64,000 nt of DNA from Salinicola acroporae. GTDB lineage: Bacteria; Pseudomonadota; Gammaproteobacteria; Pseudomonadales; Halomonadaceae. Under the pieces are notes generated by a model that was given only the letters and a program-made list of their open reading frames with translations, had not been told where the DNA came from and did not search any database. Below, in pieces: positions 16,657 through 26,019 of the stretch; the stretch's first letter is position 1, and each line of letters starts with the position of its first letter. The DNA is taken from positions 186,001 through 250,000 of the forward strand of contig NZ_PZJW01000003.1 of NCBI RefSeq assembly GCF_003206615.1, written 5' to 3'. The translations under genes and the position numbers were made by a program.

Positions 16657-17568
16657 TTATGAAGAGGTTCGCTTCGCCGCCAGCGCCACCCCCACCCTCG
16701 ACCGATTCGGCTTGCCGATCGTCTGTGTTATCCACACCCCTGTCTCTGCCAAGTTATCCAGATCCACGCCGCTGTCGATGCCGAGGCCGTTGAGCAGGTA
16801 GATCACGTCTTCGGTGGCCACGTTGCCGGTGGCGCCCTTGGCGTAGGGGCAGCCGCCGAGTCCGGCGACGGCGCTGTCGATCACGCCGATGCCCTCTTCG
16901 AGCACGGCGTAGAGGTTGGCTAGCGCCTGGCCGTAGGTGTCGTGGAAGTGGGCGGCGAGCATGTCCCTGGGGATATCCCGGCCCACGGCGTCGAGCAGGC
17001 GCTTGGCCTCGAGCGGGGTGCCGACGCCGATGGTGTCGCCCAGCGAGATTTCATAGCAGCCCATCTCATAAAGCGCCCGGGAAACCTCGGCGACCCGCTG
17101 CGGGGCGATGTTGCCTTCGTAGGGGCAGCCGAGCACGCAGGAGACATAGCCGCGCACGCGCACGCCGGCTTCCCGGGCGCGTTCGACCACCGGTTCGAAG
17201 CGCGCCAGCGATTCGGCGATAGAGCAGTTGATGTTCTTGTGCGAGAAGGCTTCGCTCGCTGCCGCGAAGACGGCGACCTCCTCGACGCCGCACTCGAGTG
17301 CGGCTTCCAGCCCTTTGAGATTGGGCGTGAGTGCGGAGTAGATCACGCCCGGCCGGCGTCGAATGCCGGTCATCACCTCGCGGTGATCCGCCATCTGCGG
17401 CACCCATTTGGGCGAGACGAAACTCGCCGCTTCGATCCGCTTGAGCCCCGCCGCGCCGAGCCGCTCGATCAGTTCCAGCTTGGCGGCGGTGGCGATGGGC
17501 TCGGCTTCGTTCTGCAAGCCGTCCCGCGGGCCAACTTCGACGATACTGACGTGCTTCGGCATCCCCAT
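16657..17568 (-). CDS. liuE: Hydroxymethylglutaryl-CoA lyase
   Basis: 303 residues. Cleaves HMG-CoA to acetoacetate and acetyl-CoA, the last step of leucine catabolism. VGPRDGLQNE near the N-terminus carries the catalytic Arg and metal-binding Asp. SCVLGCPYEG, HFHDTYGQ (metal-binding histidines) and the C-terminal loop GLGGCPYAKGATGN with its catalytic cysteine are all present. The ATG at 17568 is 1 base from the liuD stop; later and earlier in-frame ATGs exist. Last gene of the liuABCDE operon. Confidence 0.92.
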   Translation of the reverse strand: MGMPKHVSIVEVGPRDGLQNEAEPIATAAKLELIERLGAAGLKRIEAASFVSPKWVPQMADHREVMTGIRRRPGVIYSALTPNLKGLEAALECGVEEVAVFAAASEAFSHKNINCSIAESLARFEPVVERAREAGVRVRGYVSCVLGCPYEGNIAPQRVAEVSRALYEMGCYEISLGDTIGVGTPLEAKRLLDAVGRDIPRDMLAAHFHDTYGQALANLYAVLEEGIGVIDSAVAGLGGCPYAKGATGNVATEDVIYLLNGLGIDSGVDLDNLAETGVWITQTIGKPNRSRVGVALAAKRTSS

Positions 17569-17569
17569 C

Positions 17570-19720
17570 TTAGTTGTCCCCACTCGTGTCGGCGCCGGCG
17601 TCGTTCATCGCCTCGGCGTTGGCGAAAGCGAGCAGCTCATCCCCCTGCGCCACGGCGTCGCCCACCGCGACATGGAAGGCTTCCACCGCGCCGTCGGCGG
17701 GGGCGCTCAGGGTGTGCTCCATCTTCATCGCTTCTACCACCACCAGCGGCGTGCCTTTCTCCACTGTCTGTCCGGGTTCGACCAGCAGCGCCACCACGGT
17801 GCCGTGCATCGGCGCGGTCAGCTTGGCTTCGGTCTCTTGCGGTAGATGGTCGGCGCGGTCGGCGCGGCGCCAGATCAGGCGCGACTCTTGACCTGCGGCG
17901 GTGAGCACGATGGCGTCGCCCTCGCTGGCCGGGTCGAGCCGGGCGAAAAGGCGCTGGCGATGGCCATCCAGGGTGAGCGCCAGGGTGTCGTTGTCGAGGC
18001 GCTGGCACTGCCCGGCGAGTCGGCTCGTTTCCTCGCTGTCGCGCTGTATCTGAAGCTGCCAGGTCGCCTGTGCTGGTTCTTGTGTCAGTCCCTGTGCCAG
18101 ACCCTGTGTTAGTCCCTGGGTGGCGATCACCTCGTACGCGCCGCTGCCGTCGGTCTCCTGGAAGGCGAGACGTAGCCGGCGCGGTGCATTGAGCCGCCAG
18201 CCGTCGCGGCGCTGCCAGGGGTCGTCGGCGCGCGGTGTTCCGTTAGCAAGATGCTCCATCGCCACCAGGGCCGCGCGGGCGATATCGGCATCGGTGGCGT
18301 GGGGCGCGGCGAACAGATCGTCGTGATAGTGCTCGATGAAGCGGGTATTCAGCTCGGCGGCGATGAAGTCCGGGTGGGTCACCAGCCGCTGCAGGAAGCG
18401 GCGATTGGTGGTCACGCCGCTGATATCCAGCGCGGCCAGGGCGCGGGCCATTTCGGCCAGGGCCTGGCCGCGATCCTCGCCGTGGACGATCAGCTTGGCC
18501 AGCATCGGGTCGTAGTGCATGGTCACCGTGTCGCCGGCCTCGACGCCGCTGTCCAGGCGGATGCGCTCGTGCGAATCGGCGCTCTCCAGCGGCAGCGCGA
18601 AGCGCAGGAGCTTGCCGGTGGCGGGGAGGAAGTCGTTGTCCGGGTCTTCGGCGTAGAGCCGCGCTTCGATGGCGTGGCCGGTGAGCGTCAGTTCGCTCTG
18701 CGCCTTGGGCAGCGCCAGGCCGGCGGCGACCCGTAGCTGCCACTCGACCAGATCCTCGCCGCTGATCATCTCGGTGACCGGGTGCTCGACCTGCAGCCGG
18801 GTGTTCATCTCCATGAAGTAGAACGGTGAGCCGTGCTCCTGCGTGGTCTCGGCGCCGGCATCCAGCAGGAACTCCACCGTGCCGGCGCCGACATAGCCGA
18901 TCTCCTGGGCGGCGCGCACCGCGGCCTCGCCCATTTCGCGGCGCAGCGCTTCGGGCAGGTGCGGCGCGGGGGCCTCTTCGAGCACTTTCTGGTGGCGCCG
19001 CTGCACGCTGCAGTCGCGTTCGAACAGGTAGACGCCGGCGCCGAGGCTGTCGCAGAACACCTGTACCTCGACATGGCGCGGCTGGGTCAGGTACTTCTCG
19101 ATCAGCATGCGTTCGTCACCGAACGAGGCGCGAGACTCCCGGCGGCAGCCGTCGAGTGCCGCCTGGAACTCGCGCTCGGACTCGACCACCCGCATGCCCT
19201 TGCCGCCGCCCCCGGCGCTGGCCTTGAGCAGCACCGGGTAGCCGATCTTGCCGGCTTCTTCCCGCAGCAGGGCGTCGTCCTGCGCTTCGCCGTGATAGCC
19301 GGGCACCAGCGGCACGCCGGCGCTGGCCATGCGCGCCTTGGCAGCGGCCTTGTCGCCCATGGCGGCGATGGCGCTGCCCGGCGGGCCGATGAAGACGAGC
19401 CCGGCGGCGTCGCAGGCGGCGACGAACTCGGCGTTCTCGGAGAGAAAGCCGTAGCCCGGGTGGATGGCGTCGGCGCCGCTGCGCTGGGCGGCGGCGATGA
19501 CCTTGTCGATGGCGAGATAGCTCTCGCCGGCCGCTGCCGGGCCGAGGCGGATCGCTTCGTCGGCCTCGCGCACGTGGCGGGCGCGGGCGTCGGCATCCGA
19601 ATAGACCGCGATGGTGCGCAGGCCGAGGCGCCGCGCGGTGCGGATCACGCGGCAGGCGATCTCGCCGCGATTGGCGATCAGTACCGCGCGCAGCGGGCGG
19701 GGCGCAGTGGCGAGACTCAT
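17570..19720 (-). CDS. liuD: Methylcrotonoyl-CoA carboxylase, biotin-carboxylase/BCCP subunit
   Basis: 716 residues. Biotin carboxylase domain (IANRGEIACRVIRTARRLG at about 14-32, HPGYGFLSENAEF, the ATP-grasp glycine loop ASAGGGGKGM, EMNTRLQVEHPVTE), a linker domain, and a C-terminal biotinyl domain with AMKM (Lys666). It carboxylates biotin and, with LiuB, converts 3-methylcrotonyl-CoA to 3-methylglutaconyl-CoA. The ATG at 19720 overlaps the liuC stop as ATGA; a longer reading upstream lies within liuC and is rejected. A small GL(T/A)Q repeat sits in the linker before the biotinyl part. Confidence 0.92.
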   Translation of the reverse strand: MSLATAPRPLRAVLIANRGEIACRVIRTARRLGLRTIAVYSDADARARHVREADEAIRLGPAAAGESYLAIDKVIAAAQRSGADAIHPGYGFLSENAEFVAACDAAGLVFIGPPGSAIAAMGDKAAAKARMASAGVPLVPGYHGEAQDDALLREEAGKIGYPVLLKASAGGGGKGMRVVESEREFQAALDGCRRESRASFGDERMLIEKYLTQPRHVEVQVFCDSLGAGVYLFERDCSVQRRHQKVLEEAPAPHLPEALRREMGEAAVRAAQEIGYVGAGTVEFLLDAGAETTQEHGSPFYFMEMNTRLQVEHPVTEMISGEDLVEWQLRVAAGLALPKAQSELTLTGHAIEARLYAEDPDNDFLPATGKLLRFALPLESADSHERIRLDSGVEAGDTVTMHYDPMLAKLIVHGEDRGQALAEMARALAALDISGVTTNRRFLQRLVTHPDFIAAELNTRFIEHYHDDLFAAPHATDADIARAALVAMEHLANGTPRADDPWQRRDGWRLNAPRRLRLAFQETDGSGAYEVIATQGLTQGLAQGLTQEPAQATWQLQIQRDSEETSRLAGQCQRLDNDTLALTLDGHRQRLFARLDPASEGDAIVLTAAGQESRLIWRRADRADHLPQETEAKLTAPMHGTVVALLVEPGQTVEKGTPLVVVEAMKMEHTLSAPADGAVEAFHVAVGDAVAQGDELLAFANAEAMNDAGADTSGDN
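18081..18116 (-). repeat. Three 12-base tandem units inside liuD
   Basis: Units TGTGTCAGTCCC, TGTGCCAGACCC and TGTGTTAGTCCC encode, on the minus strand, a GL(T/A)Q repeat in the interdomain linker of LiuD. It is in frame, so the protein only gains a flexible insert. Confidence 0.8.
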
Positions 19721-20550
19721 GAGCGCGGCTCCTTGTCGCCGCCGCTGGCCGCGAGCCAGGCGGGCGGGCGTTTGTCGAAGAAGGCGGCCAGCCCTTCCTG
19801 GCCTTCGGCGCTGACCCGCAGCTCGCTGATGGTGCGGCACGCGGCCTCGCGGGTGGCGTCGCTCTCCGGTTCGCGGGCGATCTGCGCGAGCAGTGCCTTG
19901 GTGGCGCGCTGGGCCTGGGGAGAGGCGGCGAGCAGGGTGCCGATCTGGCGTTCGATCTCTTCATCCAGTGCGTCGCCAGTCACCACCTGGTGCACCAGCC
20001 CCAGTTCGCGGGCGGTGGGGGCGTCGATCACCTCGGCGGTCAGCGCGTAGCGGCGCATCTGGCGGGCGCCGATGGCGCGCTGCACGTACGGCCCGACCAC
20101 TGCCGGCGAGAGGCCGATCTTGACCTCGGAGAGGCAGAAGCGCGCCGCATCCGAGGCGATGACCAGATCGCAGCAGGCGGCCAGCCCCACCGCGCCGCCG
20201 TAGGCCGCACCCTGCACTCGGCAGAGCGTAGGGCAGGGTAGGGTGTCCAGCCCCCGCATCAGGCGCGAGAGCTGGCGCGAGTCGGCCAGATTGTCGTCGA
20301 CGCTGTAGTCGACCATGCGCTTCATCCAGGCGAGATCCGCCCCGGCGGAGAAGTGCTTGCCGTGGGAGCCGAGCACCACCACCCGCACCTCGCCGCTCGC
20401 AGCCAGGGCGTGGAGGCGCTCGAGATGGGCATTGAGCGCGGCGATCAAGGCGTCGTCGAAGGCGTTGTGTACCGCGGGGCGGTCCAGCGTCAGCCGCGCG
20501 ACGCCGCGGGAGTCGAACCGAAGCTTTGCAAAGCTTGTCGTGTCTGTCAT
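19717..20550 (-). CDS. liuC: Methylglutaconyl-CoA hydratase (enoyl-CoA hydratase family)
   Basis: 277 residues. The crotonase fold shows the oxyanion-hole motifs HGKHFSAGADLAWM and VQGAAYGGAVGLAACCD, and FCLSEVKIGLSPAVVGPYV carries the catalytic glutamate. It hydrates 3-methylglutaconyl-CoA to HMG-CoA in leucine breakdown. The start at 20550 (MTDTTSF) is chosen over 20565 because GAGG lies 9 bases before it. It is coupled to liuD by a 4-base overlap and separated from liuB by 129 bases containing an inverted-repeat element. Confidence 0.9.
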   Translation of the reverse strand: MTDTTSFAKLRFDSRGVARLTLDRPAVHNAFDDALIAALNAHLERLHALAASGEVRVVVLGSHGKHFSAGADLAWMKRMVDYSVDDNLADSRQLSRLMRGLDTLPCPTLCRVQGAAYGGAVGLAACCDLVIASDAARFCLSEVKIGLSPAVVGPYVQRAIGARQMRRYALTAEVIDAPTARELGLVHQVVTGDALDEEIERQIGTLLAASPQAQRATKALLAQIAREPESDATREAACRTISELRVSAEGQEGLAAFFDKRPPAWLAASGGDKEPRS

Positions 20551-20567
20551 ATACAGCGGCCTCATCG

Positions 20568-20661
20568 GTAAAGCGGTAAGCCGTAAGCTTTAAGCTGTAA
20601 GAACCCCAGTTAGGCCTTCGAAGCGTGCGGCGGAAACTTCCAGCTTCAAGCTTATAGCTCC
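20568..20661. repeat. Inverted-repeat element, copy A (liuB-liuC gap)
   Basis: Left arm GTAAGCCGTAAGCTTTAAGC (from 20576) continuing to 20601, right arm CAGCTTCAAGCTTATAGCTC (20641-20660). The arms are built of AAGC/GCTT words and are related to those of copy B on the other side of liuB. A small hairpin CCCCTTGCGTAGCAAGGGG follows at 20660-20678. No coding potential. Confidence 0.65.
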
Positions 20662-20679
20662 CCTTGCGTAGCAAGGGGC

Positions 20680-22287
20680 TCACATCCTGAAGACGCCGAA
20701 ACGCGTCTCTTGTATCTCGGCGTTTAGGGCTGCCGACAGCGCCAGGCCGATCACATCGCGGGTCTGCAATGGATCGATCACGCCGTCGTCCCACAGCCGG
20801 GCGCTGGCGTAGTACGGGTGCCCCTGGCGCTCATACTGTTCGCGGATCGGCGCCTTGAAGGCGGCTTCCTCGTCTTCCGGCCAGTCGCTGCCGTCGCGCT
20901 CCATCTGCTCCCGTTTCACCTGCGCCAGCACGTTGGCCGCCTGTTCGCCGCCCATCACCGAGATGCGCGCGTTGGGCCACATGAACAGCAGATTGGGGTC
21001 ATAGGCGCGGCCACACATGCCGTAGTTGCCGGCGCCGAAGCTGCCGCCGATCAGCACGGTGAACTTGGGCACCTTGGCGCAGGCCACGGCGGTGACCAGC
21101 TTGGCGCCGTGCTTGGCGATGCCCTCCTGTTCGTACTTCGAGCCGACCATGAAGCCGGTGATGTTCTGTAGAAAGATCAGCGGGATCTGGCGCTGGGCGC
21201 AGAGTTCGATGAAGTGCGCGCCCTTCTGCGCGGACTCCGAGAAGAGCACGCCGTTGTTGGCGACGATACCCACCGGATGGCCGCACCAGTGGGCGAAGCC
21301 GGTGACCAGGGTGTCGCCGTAATAGCGCTTGAACTCGTCGAAGTCGGAGTCGTCCACCAGCCGCCCGATCACCTCGCGCACGTCATACGGCTTGCGCAGG
21401 TCGGTGCCGACGATGCCGTAGAGCTCCGAAGGGTCGAGCCGCGGCGGGCGGGATTCGCGCAGCGCCAGTTCGCCGCGCTTGCGCCAGTTGAGCCGGGAGA
21501 CCGCGCGGCGGGCGAGCTGCAGCGCATGGGCGTCGTTCTCGGCATAGTGGTCGACCACGCCGCTGATCCGTGCGTGCACGTCCGCGCCGCCGAGATCCTC
21601 GGCGCTGATGGTCTCACCGGTGGCGGCCTTCACCAGCGGCGGGCCGCCGAGAAAGATGGTGCCCTGGTTGCGCACGATGATCGATTCATCGGCCATCGCC
21701 GGCACGTAGGCGCCGCCGGCGGTGCACGAGCCCATCACCACCGCGATCTGCGGGATGCCGGCGGCGGAGAGCGTGGCCTGGTTGTAGAAGATGCGGCCGA
21801 AGTCGTCGTGGTCGGGGAAGACCTCGTCCTGCTCCGGCAGGTAGGCGCCGCCGGAGTCGACCAGGTAGAGGCAGGGCAGGCGGTGCTTGCGGGCGATCTC
21901 TTGGGCGCGCAGGTGCTTCTTCACCGTCAGCGGGAAGTAGGTGCCGCCCTTGACCGTGGCGTCGTTGGCGACGATCACGCACTCCACGCCGCTGACCCGG
22001 CCGATGCCGGCGACCACGCCGGCGGCGGGCACCGGGGTGTCGTAGACCTCATGCGCCGCCAGCGCGCCGATCTCGAGAAAGGCCGCGCCCTCGTCGAGCA
22101 GCTGGTCGATGCGCTCGCGCACGAACAGCTTGCCGCGGGACTCGTGCCGGGCGCGGGCCTTGTCGCCGCCGCCCCGGGCGATCTCGGCGCTCAGCGCGTG
22201 GAGCTTGTCGACCTCCGCCCGCAGCGCCTGGGCATTGGCCTGGAAGGCCTCGGCGCGGGGGTTGATCTGGGTCTGAAGAATAGCCAT
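20680..22287 (-). CDS. liuB: Methylcrotonoyl-CoA carboxylase, carboxyltransferase subunit
   Basis: 535 residues, the usual length for MCC beta. It has the paired crotonase-like carboxyltransferase domains. [32 protein letters not shown] and [19 protein letters not shown] are diagnostic of the acyl-CoA carboxyltransferase family and match the MCC branch. It transfers the carboxyl group from LiuD biotin to 3-methylcrotonyl-CoA. Both sides of the gene carry related inverted repeats in otherwise tight operon gaps. Confidence 0.92.
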   Translation of the reverse strand: MAILQTQINPRAEAFQANAQALRAEVDKLHALSAEIARGGGDKARARHESRGKLFVRERIDQLLDEGAAFLEIGALAAHEVYDTPVPAAGVVAGIGRVSGVECVIVANDATVKGGTYFPLTVKKHLRAQEIARKHRLPCLYLVDSGGAYLPEQDEVFPDHDDFGRIFYNQATLSAAGIPQIAVVMGSCTAGGAYVPAMADESIIVRNQGTIFLGGPPLVKAATGETISAEDLGGADVHARISGVVDHYAENDAHALQLARRAVSRLNWRKRGELALRESRPPRLDPSELYGIVGTDLRKPYDVREVIGRLVDDSDFDEFKRYYGDTLVTGFAHWCGHPVGIVANNGVLFSESAQKGAHFIELCAQRQIPLIFLQNITGFMVGSKYEQEGIAKHGAKLVTAVACAKVPKFTVLIGGSFGAGNYGMCGRAYDPNLLFMWPNARISVMGGEQAANVLAQVKREQMERDGSDWPEDEEAAFKAPIREQYERQGHPYYASARLWDDGVIDPLQTRDVIGLALSAALNAEIQETRFGVFRM

Positions 22288-22302
22288 TCATCTCTCCGAG
22301 AT

Positions 22303-22383
22303 GAGCTATAAGCTATAAGCCGGAAGCTGTAAGAAAAACCGCAATGCTGTTACTTACAGCTTAAAGCTTATGGCTTACGGCTG
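22303..22383. repeat. Inverted-repeat element, copy B (liuA-liuB gap)
   Basis: Left arm 22303-22333 (GAGCTATAAGCTATAAGCCG then GAAGCTGTAAG) and right arm 22353-22383 (CTTACAGCTTAAAGCTTATG then GCTTACGGCTG) form a 31-base imperfect hairpin. The right arm read in reverse complement is nearly the left arm of copy A. It occupies almost the whole gap between liuA and liuB. Confidence 0.72.
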
Positions 22384-22386
22384 GGT

Positions 22387-23556
22387 TTACGCCGATTCCG
22401 CGAACAGTTCTCGGCCAATCAGCATCCGCCGAATCTCGCTGGTGCCGGCGCCGATCTCGTAGAGCTTGGCGTCACGCAGCAGCCGCCCGGTGGGGTACTC
22501 GTTGATATAGCCGTTGCCGCCGAGCAGCTGGATGGCATCCAGCGCCATCTGGGTCGCCTTCTCGGCGCAGTAGAGGATCACCCCGGCGGCGTCCTTGCGG
22601 CTGACCCGGCCGCGGTCGCAGGCGCCGGCCACGGCGTAGAGATAGGCGCGGCAGGCGTTGAGCGTGGTGTACATGTCGGCGAGCTTGCCCTGGATCAGTT
22701 GGAACTCGCCGATCGCCTGACCGAACTGTTTGCGCTCGTGGACGTAGGGCACCACCACGTCCAGACACGCCTGCATGATCCCGATCGGGCCGGCGGCGAG
22801 CACCGTGCGCTCGTAGTCGAGCCCGCTCATCAGCACGCGCACGCCGCGGTTCTCCTCGCCCAGCACGTTCTCCGCCGGCACCTGGCAATCCTCGAACACC
22901 AGCTCGCAGGTGTTGGAGCCGCGCATGCCCAGCTTGTCGAGCTTCTGCGCGGTGGAGAAACCGGCGAACCCCTTCTCGATCAGAAAGGCGGTGATGCCCT
23001 TGGCGCCGGCCTCGGGGTCGGTCTTGGCGTAGACCACCAGCACGTCGGCGTCGGGGCCGTTGGTGATCCACATCTTGTTGCCGTTGAGCACGTAGTGGTC
23101 GCCATGCCTGTCGGCGCGCAGGCTCATCGAGACCACGTCCGAGCCGGCGCCGGGTTCGGACATCGCCAGCGCCCCCACGTGCTCGCCGCTGATCAGCTTG
23201 GGCAAGTACTTGGCCTTCTGCTCGTCGGTGGCGTTGAGCTTGATCTGATTGACGCAGAGGTTGGCGTGGGCGCCGTAGGAGAGCCCCACCGAGGCGCTGG
23301 CCCGGGAGATCTCCTCCATGGCGATGCAGTGGGCCAGGTAGCCCATGCCGCTGCCGCCGTCTTCTTCGCTGACGGTGATGCCGAGCAGGCCCATGTCGCC
23401 GAACTTCTGCCACAGGTCCGCGGGGAAGGCGTTGTCGTGGTCGATCTGGGCCGCGCGCGGGGCGATTTCGTCGCGGGCGAAGGCGTTGACCTGTTCGCGC
23501 AGCATGTTCAACTCGTCGTCGAGGCCGAAATCGAGCTCGGTGTAGGGGGCGTGCAT
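22387..23556 (-). CDS. liuA: Isovaleryl-CoA dehydrogenase
   Basis: 389 residues, the usual IVD length. The acyl-CoA dehydrogenase fold shows [13 protein letters not shown] and [20 protein letters not shown] for FAD and substrate binding. The IVD-type catalytic glutamate is in the helix [10 protein letters not shown] rather than at the MCAD position. It oxidises isovaleryl-CoA to 3-methylcrotonyl-CoA with electrons going to ETF. The ATG at 23556 has a perfect GGAGG; an upstream reading to 23649 runs through the operator and is rejected. First gene of liuABCDE. Confidence 0.93.
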   Translation of the reverse strand: MHAPYTELDFGLDDELNMLREQVNAFARDEIAPRAAQIDHDNAFPADLWQKFGDMGLLGITVSEEDGGSGMGYLAHCIAMEEISRASASVGLSYGAHANLCVNQIKLNATDEQKAKYLPKLISGEHVGALAMSEPGAGSDVVSMSLRADRHGDHYVLNGNKMWITNGPDADVLVVYAKTDPEAGAKGITAFLIEKGFAGFSTAQKLDKLGMRGSNTCELVFEDCQVPAENVLGEENRGVRVLMSGLDYERTVLAAGPIGIMQACLDVVVPYVHERKQFGQAIGEFQLIQGKLADMYTTLNACRAYLYAVAGACDRGRVSRKDAAGVILYCAEKATQMALDAIQLLGGNGYINEYPTGRLLRDAKLYEIGAGTSEIRRMLIGRELFAESA

Positions 23557-23633
23557 CGGATGATCCTCCGCTGTCGATAGGCAAGAACGCGGGGTCGCGG
23601 GCCATGGCTCGCAGGCGCTCTCGGCTTTATACG

Positions 23634-23649
23634 TTGACGTTAACGTCAA
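23634..23649. promoter_or_regulatory. LiuR-type operator upstream of liuA
   Basis: TTGACGTTAACGTCAA is a perfect 16-base palindrome 78 bases before the liuA start. On the minus strand it abuts a TATAAA -10-like box with about 19 bases between it and the -35 region, the arrangement used by MerR-family activators. Confidence 0.75.
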
Positions 23650-23685
23650 TATTTAGATAGGGCCATAGCCCCTCGACCATGGTCT

Positions 23686-23831
23686 TAGGCACTGTCTGAA
23701 AAGTACTGCGCTCGCCCATGCGGCGTTAAAAATCGGCTCAAAATGCTCATTTACACCCCGTAAACTCCGCGTTTTCGCCGATTTTTGCCTTGCCTGGCCT
23801 TCGCTCGTCGACTTTTCAGATAGCACCTAGG
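23686..23831. repeat. Copy 2 of the palindromic intergenic element (MITE-like)
   Basis: About 146 bases bounded by TAGGCACTGTCTGAAAAGT and ACTTTTCAGATAGCACCTA, with inner arms GCGTTAAAAATCGGC and GCCGATTTTTGCC around TCAAAATGCTCATTTAC. It is the same element as 3461-3656 but shorter. The flanking TAGG/CCTA words may be part of the ends. It lies between liuA and the MaoC gene, both on the minus strand, and a reading through it at 23751-24008 is not a gene. Confidence 0.75.
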
Positions 23832-23845
23832 CTCTTCGAGGAGGA

Positions 23846-24313
23846 CTAAGAGCATCGGGCCTCCCCCGAGACCGCCGCCCGATCCAGCAGCAGGATCTTG
23901 CCGTCGGCCTCGGCGACGATCTCGTCGCGCTGGTTGCGGCAGTGCCCCGCCAGCACCGCGATGCCGCCCTGATGGTGGGGCTTGGCGATCAGCTCGGCGA
24001 TGCGCCACTCGGTGGTCAGGGTGTCACCGGCGAAGACCGGGGCCAGAAAGCGGCAGTCGTGCGCCAGATAGGCGACTGCGGTGGCATAGAAGTACATGCC
24101 GATGGAGGCGGTCATGTAGGCCGAGGTCATCGGCCCGTGCAGGATGCGCTGGCCGAAGCGTGTCTGCTGGGCGAAGGCGTCGTTGCTGTGCAGCGGGTTG
24201 AAGTCGCCGAACAGGCCACAGGCCTGGACGATATGCGCTTCGGTGATGGTCAGGGTCTGGCCGAAGGTGTCATTGACGGCGATCTCGTCGAAGGCGTTGC
24301 CGACAAAGTTCAT
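23846..24313 (-). CDS. MaoC-like hot-dog hydratase
   Basis: 155 residues. The R-hydratase signature is visible: DFNPLHSNDAFAQQTRFGQR followed by ILHGPM, with the catalytic Asp and His in their usual places. It probably hydrates a 2-enoyl-CoA to the (R)-3-hydroxyacyl-CoA, or acts on a related branched acyl-CoA. It is 31 bases downstream of the acyl-CoA synthetase, so it belongs to the permease-synthetase-hydratase operon that sits between two LiuR-type sites. Confidence 0.83.
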   Translation of the reverse strand: MNFVGNAFDEIAVNDTFGQTLTITEAHIVQACGLFGDFNPLHSNDAFAQQTRFGQRILHGPMTSAYMTASIGMYFYATAVAYLAHDCRFLAPVFAGDTLTTEWRIAELIAKPHHQGGIAVLAGHCRNQRDEIVAEADGKILLLDRAAVSGEARCS

Positions 24314-24344
24314 GCGATCACTCCAGGGCTCGCAAGGGGCGTGT

Positions 24345-26015
24345 TCATGGGGTCTCGTCGCGATCCAGCGTTCGCAGCGCCTTGCGCACGATCTTGCCGG
24401 TGGCGGTCATCGGGAATTCGTCGACGAAGTGGATCTCGCGCGGGTACTCATGGGCCGCCAGGCGCGAGCGCACGTGCTGCTGCAGCGTCTCCACCAGCGC
24501 CGGGGAAGCGTCCCAGCCTTCGGCGAGCACCACGTAGGCGGCGACGATCTCGGTGCGCAGCTCGTCAGGCTTGCCTACCACGGCGGCCATGCGCACCGCC
24601 GGATGGCCCAGCAGGCAGTTCTCGATCGGCGCGGGGCCGATGCGGTAGCCGGCACTGGTGATGACGTCGTCATCGCGGCTGAGAAAGCTGAAGTAGCCCT
24701 CGGCATCGCGGCGGCCCATGTCGCCGGTCAGCAGCCACTCGCCGGCGAACTTGGCCGCGGTCGCCTCCGGCTTCTGCCAGTAGTGCAGAAACATCACCGG
24801 GTCCGGCGCGCGCACCGCGATATGCCCGGTCTCGCCGTCGGCGAGCCGCCTACCCTCGGCGTCGACGATCGCCAGCTCGTGCCCCGGTACCGCCTTGCCG
24901 ATCGCCCCCGGGCGGTGCACGCCGAGCGCCGCGCAGGCCGAGAGCACCATGTTGCACTCGGTCTGGCCGTAGAACTCGTTGATGGTGAGGCCGAAGGTCT
25001 CCTGCCCCCACGTCAGCAGCGCCTCCCCCAGCGACTCGCCACCGCTGGCGACGCTGCGCACGTCGAGCTGCCAGCGGCGTTGCGGCTGCTCGACTCGACG
25101 CATCAGCTTGAGCGCGGTCGGCGGCAGGAACAGGTTGCGCACGCGGTGGCGCTCGATCAGCGCGAACGCCGCCTCCGGCGAGAACTTGAGCATGCGGTGG
25201 GCGACGATCGGCACCGCGTGGTAGAGCGCCGGCAGCAGCACGTCGAGCAGGCCGCCGATCCAGGCCCAGTCGGCCGGCGTCCACAGGCGGTCACCGGGCT
25301 GCGGCAGCAGGTTGTGGGACATCTCCACCCCCGGCAGATGCCCCAGCAGCACCCGGTGGCCGTGCACCGCGCCCTTGGGGCTGCCGGTGGTGCCGGAGGT
25401 GTAGATGATCAGCGCCGGGTCGTCGGGATGGGTATCGCGGGTGACGAAGGCGTCGCTGGCAGCGGCCAGCTCGGCGTGGAAATCGAGCGCGTCAGCGGTG
25501 GCGCGCCCCGGCTCGGGCACGGCATCGACGGTGTAGATCGCCTGCAGCGCCGGTAGCTGGTGGCGAATCTCGTCGAGCGTCGCCAGGCCGCGCGCGTCGC
25601 TGACGATGGCGCGCATGCCGCAGTCGGCGAGCCGGTGGAGCAGCGCCTCGGGGCCGAACAGGCTGAACAGCGGCACCGCGATCGCCCCCAGCTTGAAGCA
25701 GGCCAGATGCACCAGCGCGGTCTCGTGACGCTGGGGCAGCAGCACCCCGACCCGGTCGCCGGGCTGCACGCCCTGGGCGACCAGGCTGTTGGCCAGCCGG
25801 TTGGCACCGCACTGGAGCTCGGCGAAGGTGATCTCGCGGGCGCTGCCATCGTCACCGATCTCGATCATCGCCAGGCGCTGGGGGTCCTCCGCCCAGCGGT
25901 CGCAGCAGACGCTGGCGATGTTGAAGCGCGCCGGCACCTCCCACGCGAAGGTGGCGTGGAGGTGGTCGTAATCGCTCTCCGCTGGCAGCAGGGCGCCGGA
26001 GTTGGGTGCCTTCAT
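24345..26015 (-). CDS. AMP-forming acyl-CoA synthetase
   Basis: 556 residues. All core motifs of the ANL superfamily are present: the P-loop IYTSGTTGSPKGAV, NEFYGQTECN, the LTGDMGRRD motif, and the C-terminal lysine region ATGKIVRKALR. Length and sequence resemble medium-chain (ACSM-like) acyl-CoA synthetases. It activates a free carboxylic acid to its CoA ester; given the operon, a branched or short-chain acid imported by the adjacent permease is likely. It starts 4 bases after the permease stop. Confidence 0.87.
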   Translation of the reverse strand: MKAPNSGALLPAESDYDHLHATFAWEVPARFNIASVCCDRWAEDPQRLAMIEIGDDGSAREITFAELQCGANRLANSLVAQGVQPGDRVGVLLPQRHETALVHLACFKLGAIAVPLFSLFGPEALLHRLADCGMRAIVSDARGLATLDEIRHQLPALQAIYTVDAVPEPGRATADALDFHAELAAASDAFVTRDTHPDDPALIIYTSGTTGSPKGAVHGHRVLLGHLPGVEMSHNLLPQPGDRLWTPADWAWIGGLLDVLLPALYHAVPIVAHRMLKFSPEAAFALIERHRVRNLFLPPTALKLMRRVEQPQRRWQLDVRSVASGGESLGEALLTWGQETFGLTINEFYGQTECNMVLSACAALGVHRPGAIGKAVPGHELAIVDAEGRRLADGETGHIAVRAPDPVMFLHYWQKPEATAAKFAGEWLLTGDMGRRDAEGYFSFLSRDDDVITSAGYRIGPAPIENCLLGHPAVRMAAVVGKPDELRTEIVAAYVVLAEGWDASPALVETLQQHVRSRLAAHEYPREIHFVDEFPMTATGKIVRKALRTLDRDETP

Positions 26016-26019
26016 CGGC

